NCBI GenBank assembly: GCA_964472545.1
Contig: CAYYNP010000096.1
Span: 1-30,044 of the forward strand
Length of the DNA stretch: 30,044 bases
DNA from: CAYYNP01 sp964472545
GTDB lineage: Bacteria > Planctomycetota > Planctomycetia > Pirellulales > Thermoguttaceae
Direction: 5' to 3'
The notes under the pieces are model-generated. The model was not told where the DNA came from and did no database searches. It saw only the letters and a program-made list of their open reading frames with translations. Below, in pieces: positions 27,001 to 30,044 of this stretch. The position numbers and the translations under genes were made by a program. Each line of letters opens with the position of its first letter. Position 1 is the stretch's first letter.

Positions 27001-29765
27001 GGGGGGGGCGGGGGCGCNNNNNNNNNNGCCGATGGAACACTATAGGATGCCATGCGGGGCCAGTTCCCCGCGCTTGGGTTCCGCGAGTGCGTCCCCTTCT
27101 CAGGGTCCACAGGGAAGCTCCGTGGGGGGGGGGGGCGCCCCCCGCCCCCCCCCCCGGCGATGTAATACGTGCCGTGCAACGAGCGTTGGGCGTGCGCTGG
27201 GGACAATCCCAAGACGGCCTGCGGTGCCGGCTTGAAGTTCTCCGCCGGCCGATTGTTGCCGGTCCCAACGCAGAAGTTGTGCTGGTCCTGCAAAACGTCG
27301 GCAGGGCGTCGATCAAGGTTCCGGCGTCAGTGCCGAACTGGCCGGACGTCAAACGAGTTGGCTTGACCAACCTCGACGATTGCCCTCTCGACCCGAAGCC
27401 CAACGAATTGCCTCCTTCCAAACCGGAGGTCAACCTTGCCCCGGGCGGCGAAATCCGCCATAGCATACGGCTCGATCAGTGGATCGTCCGCGACGTCCGC
27501 GACGACGACCGCAGCCCGATCACAACTCGACCGGGGCGACATACGATCGGCGGTTTCTATAGTCCTCGCTCGAAAACCGATGGCCGCTACGGCCCCGGGG
27601 CGATCTTCACCGCTGCGACGGAGATCGAGATTCTCGCCGCAAGAACCGCAAAGCCGCTAACGTACGAGCAGTGGCAAGCCGATCAGGCTCAGCAGGGCGA
27701 AGCCTGGATCAAAAAGCTCTCGCCGCCGCTGGAAAAGGAAAAGCCGTGGAAGGAGGTCGAATCGGCTCTGGCTGAGCGAGGAATCATGCTGGAGAGAACG
27801 GGATGGTCTACCAATCCCGGTCCGAAGACGGCAACCTACCGTTTGTCCCGCTATTTGAACCTGAACGTCCACGTCGACGGGAAAGACGTGGTTCTCTCCT
27901 ATGACGTCACGCCGATCCGGCTTTTCGGTGCGGGTGACGTGGACGATCTGCGTGACGACGTCAAGCCCGACCACTGGCCGGCCTTTCGGCTGCTGGCGAC
28001 GGCCCCTGGGACGTCTACCGTTCCGGAGTCATCCTGCTACGATCCGGTCGTGCTGGTGCGAACGGTCAACACGCTCCAAGCCAAGGGGGAAAAAGAAGCT
28101 TATGCCGTTATCGACGAGTACATGGAACTCTGCAAGACCGACTGGAGCCGGGCGGCCTACTACGGACTTTCGCCGGCTCGGCTTTTCTTCGTTGCACGGC
28201 TGTTGTTTGTCCGCACGGACGGCAAACCCAACATGCCCGAGATCGTGCAAGGTGTGTTCGGTATCCCAAGACCCAGCGAGGACGACCCGACGTGGCCGCT
28301 CTGGCCGTTGATGATGCAAGACGGCCTGCCGTTCAACGTGATTGCGGGTGCCTCGGGAGGCGCAAGCGGTTACATCACTCCCGTTGAGAAGCATCTGGAC
28401 TACGTGAAGAAACACTGCCGGTTGCGGGGCGAGTTGATTATGCCCACGGCCGATCCGTTGACGGCGGCCGATCGGCTGACAACTTCCAAGCGGTGGAAGG
28501 AACTTCTCGCCAAAGGCTACGGGAACAACAAGGTCCATGACAAAGTGGCCGAGGACGCCCTCTATGCATCCCGGCGACAGGCACTCCGCGCGGTGGCGGA
28601 CATTTATCCCGCGAAACTCACAAGGACCGTTACCTGGACGGTTCCTTCCGAATCCGGCGACGGGACCAAAGAGATGTCTGCGGAGGTACCGGCCGACGTT
28701 CCCAACGACGTCTGGCAAGAGCACGTTGAAGCCGTCGGGAAGCTCAGGCCGGTCTGGGACACGAAGCGACAGGAATTTGTGATTGGCAGCGGAGGTACTG
28801 CGAGCGGCCCGGTGGAGCAGCGGCCGGGGCCGCCCGCCGACACGCGACCCCTCCCACCCGTTTCAACGGAGGCCAGGCCGCTCTATTCGCCGACGCAGGA
28901 CGGGTTGCCGGTCGCCGGCGTCGCCGTGAAGTTCCTCGGCCGGCGCGTGGCCGAGAGCGTGAAGATCGAACATTTCAAGGTGATTGACCATCCGTCGGGC
29001 CGGAGCATCGCCGAGTCTTTCACCGTCGAAGTCGCGCCGAACGGCCAAGACGTCATCCTGCGGCTGAAGCCCGGCAAACCGCACCAGTGGGCCAAGAGCG
29101 CGGTCGGCATTCAGCTCCTTGCGGGGCTGCCGCTGGCCGGGGGCGAGACGCTCGACGAAGACGTGTCGCTCCGCTGTTTCCCCTACCTGGGCAAACCGCC
29201 ACAAACGGCCGAGACCGCCCACCAATCCGACTGGTCGAAACCGGCCGCCGGGCTCCGGGCCCGGCTTTCGACGGCCAAGGCGGCGTACAGCGTCGGCGAG
29301 GCGATCGAGGGCGTCGTCGAACTGCAATGCGTCGAGGATGAGCCGAAGGAGTCGGTCGGCGGTTGCCAGTTGTTCCCGCATCTCGTGTTTCGTTGTGGGG
29401 ATGAGTCGATGCGGGTCTCCCTGCCGATTCCCAACCGGCTGCGGATTCCCAAGGGCATGACTTACACCGGCCGGTTCAAGCTCTCGCATCTGTTGGCGAT
29501 GGACAAGCTAGGTCGCTACACGGTGCAAGCAGGCCATAGCAACTTCGTTTCGACGGACATTGGCGACTGGTCGGGCGAGGTGCTTTCACCGCCACTGTCG
29601 ATCGAACTGGTCGCCCAGCGGACGGGAGACGCGCATGAGATGCTCTCGGCCTTCGATGGCTACAGCGAGGCGGCCGATTTCTTGCTGCACGGCGGGGACG
29701 CGTGCGTCACCCGTGTGGAAGTTGCAGGGTTCTCGTGGAAGCGGGGAACGATCGTCGGCCGGTAA
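23997..29765 (+). CDS. BlaR1-like M56 metallopeptidase with a giant LRR/beta-module extracytoplasmic tail (interrupted by an assembly gap)
   Basis: The frame is 1922 codons long and crosses ten Ns. The membrane protease part has helices near residues 10-35, 42-62 and 205-230, and the zinc motif HELGH at H309-H313. A downstream ligand is expected in EAERACDD (E348 or E350), and a last helix lies near 415-440. Outside the membrane come leucine-rich repeats at about 492-635 (LRSLDLSGTRVSDAGLIHLA). After them a W..GLR-type beta-rich module recurs at about W678 (WGEAVDDLR), W1068 (WGQSQDGLRCRL) and W1746 (W....AGLRARL), with a helical domain of unknown type between the last two. No penicillin-binding domain is present. 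Residues about 981-1055 are unreliable because of G/C runs and the gap, so the part from about 27160 could be a second gene. In M56/BlaI pairs the protease triggers repressor cleavage; the signal here is unknown. Confidence 0.8.
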   Translation: MTMLTALETFDAVWLPVLLDATIKGAALLALAGLVILCMRRTSAAPRHAVWMLSMVGLLLLPLLSTTLPGWRVLPPWCNLGVAAEAGSGEGSDAAMATSRPDSPGDDTHLTKTPAIEIPSEAQGSPGAAPLTSNDRLPKESSAKAPDLALQTPPFHGRLTTEEPIDMAEAPPVANGSPASHSPSALAAGSAAEPVAAEFATHNGRSWRALLPWLTGTWFIGLLVAALRVLLGRLSLWWLERKARPIVEGPWVELLKRTADELGIGRKITLLETDRCSVPMTAGTFQPRLIVPSEFSQWTPDRRRVVALHELGHVKRWDCLTKLVVQAASAVYWFNPAVWLAKRWTQIEAERACDDLVLRAGSTPCDYAEHLLEIAAGRQTGRLAACCAISMARRSKLEGRLLAIMDPVRSRRQLTRIGALLLAATIAGTAAVIACVQAAGPDVDGSQNEEVAAAAPAPAEDEDTSMSDSERKRKEWEARKRWVLTGESVNKEQLESLRKNENLRELSIHSCRIDDSHLDIISTLDRLTFLYLGHTTIDDGGLQKIGRMHGLRYLSLNRTDITDRGLPALAGLTELRSLDLSGTRVSDAGLIHLAKLRNLERLRLAFTLVDGSGLKHLKDLTRLKELSVSATADSDALALLRKNIPQLKIQVLPVPFGMVPGSGKNDVASEAHEDDIAWGEAVDDLRMAAQGKAGDSTLWCLIRNHGSRPVRYSDYLLGYFQSVSLLARPVGSTNWTTLPQRGHYVKSAGATSRNVHVLGADENMPPPDNWPRPKAAGTSYSFSVDLANFQWPETWRGDLEVVVVQTLGNDASEKTWAGTLRSAPAVVAMGKSPGRTPSVAARQPARQAVPLTDPVAEGGVLRAPAEIAKAGDADSESAARDADRLRKVTPEEVRRVLERELGKDWKLQVRPGRVLGRSTHGIEVFGTNKSIRFDPPGPKGERRALLQLYLHPLAIDELPAAGWGSLLSIVIGETDTHRLYGGGGGAPPRPRPGPTGRETGVGGGRGRXXXXRWNTIGCHAGPVPRAWVPRVRPLLRVHREAPWGGGAPPAPPPGDVIRAVQRALGVRWGQSQDGLRCRLEVLRRPIVAGPNAEVVLVLQNVGRASIKVPASVPNWPDVKRVGLTNLDDCPLDPKPNELPPSKPEVNLAPGGEIRHSIRLDQWIVRDVRDDDRSPITTRPGRHTIGGFYSPRSKTDGRYGPGAIFTAATEIEILAARTAKPLTYEQWQADQAQQGEAWIKKLSPPLEKEKPWKEVESALAERGIMLERTGWSTNPGPKTATYRLSRYLNLNVHVDGKDVVLSYDVTPIRLFGAGDVDDLRDDVKPDHWPAFRLLATAPGTSTVPESSCYDPVVLVRTVNTLQAKGEKEAYAVIDEYMELCKTDWSRAAYYGLSPARLFFVARLLFVRTDGKPNMPEIVQGVFGIPRPSEDDPTWPLWPLMMQDGLPFNVIAGASGGASGYITPVEKHLDYVKKHCRLRGELIMPTADPLTAADRLTTSKRWKELLAKGYGNNKVHDKVAEDALYASRRQALRAVADIYPAKLTRTVTWTVPSESGDGTKEMSAEVPADVPNDVWQEHVEAVGKLRPVWDTKRQEFVIGSGGTASGPVEQRPGPPADTRPLPPVSTEARPLYSPTQDGLPVAGVAVKFLGRRVAESVKIEHFKVIDHPSGRSIAESFTVEVAPNGQDVILRLKPGKPHQWAKSAVGIQLLAGLPLAGGETLDEDVSLRCFPYLGKPPQTAETAHQSDWSKPAAGLRARLSTAKAAYSVGEAIEGVVELQCVEDEPKESVGGCQLFPHLVFRCGDESMRVSLPIPNRLRIPKGMTYTGRFKLSHLLAMDKLGRYTVQAGHSNFVSTDIGDWSGEVLSPPLSIELVAQRTGDAHEMLSAFDGYSEAADFLLHGGDACVTRVEVAGFSWKRGTIVGR
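26940..27158. other. Assembly gap with artefact-like G/C runs
   Basis: Ten Ns fill 27018-27027, a nominal scaffold gap. On both sides long G runs turn into C runs (about 26943-26967, 27000-27015 and 27124-27156), unlike anything else in the window, with a 95-nt island (28 bases after the gap onward) that makes no coherent protein. Any translation here should be disregarded. Confidence 0.9.
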
Positions 29766-29945
29766 CGACTGCGATCAGCGGGCGGCGGCAAAAACACGCT
29801 GAGCTCAGGTCTAACCCTTACTCAAGCGAACCCTTCATACTGATCGCACAAGAAAACTCGAAACCACCCGTGTTTTCCGGCGTCAAAGGGACGTCAAACA
29901 GAACCTTGGACGCGGAGGCAGGGAGGATTTCGACTGAAGACGACT
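29766..29945. other. Short intergenic region after the M56 gene
   Basis: It holds a perfect 10-bp palindrome CTGAGCTCAG at 29799-29808 with no T-run after it, so a terminator is doubtful. No gene was seen. Confidence 0.4.
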
Positions 29946-30044
29946 ATGAAGAACCGGCCGCGGAATGCCAAGCGGCGGTCGGCCGACCGCAGGAGAACTG
30001 CAAAGTCGATTCGCGGGAGTGGAAAACGGGGGCTGGCTCCGAGC
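29946..30044 (+). CDS. Doubtful partial reading frame, very basic N-terminus
   Basis: An ATG at 29946 opens 33 codons that stay open to the window edge (MKNRPRNAKRRSADRRRTAK and on). The only purine-rich site, GGAGG, is 19 nt upstream, too far to help. The strongly basic start resembles leaders of some planctomycete secreted proteins, but nothing can be assigned. Confidence 0.22.
   Translation, partial: MKNRPRNAKRRSADRRRTAKSIRGSGKRGLAPS

Noticed and set aside
27028..27121. Coding sequence in the island next to the N run
   Set aside because: Bounded by artefact-like G/C runs and incoherent in every frame.
29795..29815. Terminator after the M56 gene
   Set aside because: The 10-bp palindrome has no loop and no following T-run.

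Overview
The window looks like a draft or metagenomic contig from a planctomycete, most likely in the Pirellulales. That reading rests on protein types typical of the phylum: very large secreted proteins, an N-terminal LEPRQML motif, lamin-tail/CotH/dockerin architecture, a sulfatase, PQQ-like propellers with HEAT and TPR segments, and a BlaI regulator paired with an M56 protease carrying a huge extracytoplasmic tail. The DNA is GC-rich. A run of ten Ns at 27018-27027, flanked by artefact-like G and C runs, shows that at least one join is an assembly join.

Layout. 58-5769 (+) is a 1903-aa secreted PQQ-like propeller/TPR protein. 5882-7075 (+) is a secreted C45-type Ntn hydrolase. 7087-7275 is a compact set of three nested inverted repeats between convergent genes. 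7306-10590 (-) is a secreted sulfatase fused to a GH43-like glycosidase domain. 10591-11449 has no recognisable gene. 11453-14806 (+) is the wreck of a natural-product locus: pieces of a hybrid polyketide synthase/NRPS (AT/DH edge, C-methyltransferase, enoylreductase, condensation domain), followed by an RND/MMPL-type exporter reduced to its two ends. 14721-22322 (-) is a 2533-aa lamin-tail/CotH/dockerin surface protein whose 3' end overlaps the exporter remnant tail to tail. 22336-23520 is mostly non-coding and carries a decayed IS3-family transposase end. 23524-29765 (+) is a BlaI-M56 regulatory pair with a candidate promoter and operator. The last 280 bases hold only a doubtful partial reading frame.

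Working together. The BlaI repressor and M56 protease form a translationally coupled sensor/repressor unit (ATGA overlap). Its outer part is leucine-rich repeats and a recurring beta-rich module rather than a penicillin-binding domain, so its signal is probably not a beta-lactam. The sulfatase-GH43 fusion points to breakdown of a sulfated polysaccharide outside the cytoplasm. The PKS/NRPS/exporter remnants suggest a lost, or misassembled, biosynthetic cluster in which every gene kept its domain edges and lost its middle.

The most notable items are the serial internal deletions of the PKS-NRPS-RND locus, the sulfatase-GH43 fusion, and the BlaR1-like receptor with a non-beta-lactam sensor. No complete novel defence or mobile system is visible.
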